From Taenia hydatigena (taxonomy: Eukaryota > Platyhelminthes > Cestoda > Cyclophyllidea > Taeniidae), in assembly GCA_036345935.2 (NCBI GenBank), contig JADWOT020000001.1, positions 22,687,187-22,751,186 of the forward strand: 64,000 bases of DNA, written 5' to 3'. Position numbers and translations under genes: made by a program. Under the pieces are notes generated by a model. That model had not been told where the DNA came from and did not search any database. It saw only the letters and a program-made list of their open reading frames with translations. Shown here piece by piece: positions 63,081-64,000 of this stretch. The stretch's first letter is position 1, and each line of letters starts with the position of its first letter.

Positions 63081-64000
63081 AGTGCTCTTTGAAGTGCAAA
63101 CTCCTACTACGCATTAAAAATGGGGTGGCTAAGTACTAGTCCAGTGCCAAAAGTAGACAACCTAGCGGAATACTAAGGTGATTGCACAGGTGAATACAAT
63201 TTATGCAGTTGAAAACAAGTTAAAATATATTGCAATGCATCACTTACGGGGAACTGTCACTGTAATCAGCGGCACTGAAGTCGCAAATACATGGCTGCTA
63301 AACGAAATACTCGTATCATTGGGATCAAGGATGAAATCGGTGTGCCTGGTGCTCAGTCAAATGAAGACGTTTCTCCATTCGTATGCAGCATTTATGATGA
63401 TAGTGGAAAGTGAAGGCGCCACGACATGGGACAATGGGTGCTGCACAGGTCTCTCACCAGTCAGGCTTCTGGATGGGTGCAAATGCCAAAGAGTAACGTA
63501 GCGAAAAGGAAGTTAACAACTGCGGACCATCAAACTGCATGGTAAACAAACTGATGTCTTGAATGTTGTGGTAAGTTAACGTTTTTTCATACTTCGTCAC
63601 ACGTCCACTAACCTTAACTATGCGTGCGAGCATCTTAGCATCGTGGGTGAGCTGTCCGATGTTCTGGAGCCTCATTACTTCATGTCCACCTCTTTGCAAT
63701 TCAAAGCATCTCTGAAGTGTCAGAAGCAGCGTCCGATTTACAACGGTCCTCCCAAGAGTAATGCTGCGCATAGATCCTGCTCCACAAAGACTGATATATG
63801 ATGCTGCACTGTTCGTAAGCCATGATGAAGTCGATCACAAATTAATTACTCGCCACTCACTTATGAAAAATGGATCTGTGTCCCTACCACCCTTCAATGA
63901 GCTACATCATCCAACCACTTCTTTCATTGCGCCATTTCACTCGTGGACAGTTGCTGCAAGATATACGCACAAGCAATTGTGAGATCGGCACAGCACTCGG
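63081..64000 (-). repeat. Right arm of the perfect inverted repeat (runs off the window)
   Basis: The reverse complement of 56869-57788, with no mismatch noticed. Its inner end at 63081 is sharp. The match still holds at base 64000, so the arm probably continues beyond the window. The same frames as in the left arm appear on the opposite strands (63178-63501 plus, 63761-63982 plus, 63454-63771 minus). Confidence 0.95.

Noticed and set aside
56869..64000. Inverted arms as terminal repeats of a Maverick/Polinton-type element
   Set aside because: The 5.3 kb interior has no integrase, polymerase, ATPase or capsid-like frames, and the outer ends are not visible. It cannot be claimed.

Overview
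This looks like a gene-sparse stretch of a metazoan nuclear genome, most likely a parasitic flatworm (cestode or trematode). The reasons are: coding sequence broken by very short GT-AG introns (38 to 130 nt in most cases), no bacterial operons or Shine-Dalgarno organisation, and a core-2-type beta-1,6-N-acetylglucosaminyltransferase with decayed paralogues (I recall this family as expanded in flatworms). The phylum is an inference. I see no rRNA, CRISPR array or intact transposase, and no tRNA I could recognise by eye.

Best-supported genes: (1) a two-exon type II membrane beta-1,6-GlcNAc transferase on the minus strand, about 3.69-4.93 kb; (2) a five-exon C2H2 zinc-finger gene on the plus strand, 22.17-22.90 kb, with one finger per coding exon and all introns in phase 1; (3) a four-exon gene of unknown function on the minus strand, 42.50-44.63 kb, 287 residues when joined. 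Less certain multi-exon candidates, found by splice-phase consistency and paralogue comparison, are the 3' end of a membrane protein gene (58.49-59.20 kb, minus) and a short 3' gene end at 62.13-62.62 kb (plus).

The rest is dominated by duplication. Block A (about 0.69-5.48 kb) and block B (about 23.14-28.93 kb) are direct copies carrying the transferase; B's copy is a pseudogene, and a third transferase fragment lies inside a B-only insertion in the opposite orientation. Unit 1 (about 32.6-46.05 kb) and unit 2 (about 47.25-56.13 kb) are collinear copies. Unit 2 lost about 3.8 kb and about 1.8 kb, the latter removing exons 2-4 of gene 3, so only a fully identical orphan exon 1 remains. A three-copy repeat (29.7, 33.6 and 48.2 kb), an inverted copy at 38.6-39.2 kb and a family shared between 8.7-12.3 kb and 57.8-60.6 kb add to this.

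At the right end, two identical inverted arms (56869-57788 and 63081-64000) flank 5.3 kb and reach the window edge. Long intervals (5.5-22 kb, 35.5-38.6 kb, 50.97-52.16 kb) hold no gene I can support. No single new pathway is evident; the main novelty is the gene-family birth-and-death landscape and several unrecognised spliced genes hidden from simple ORF calling.
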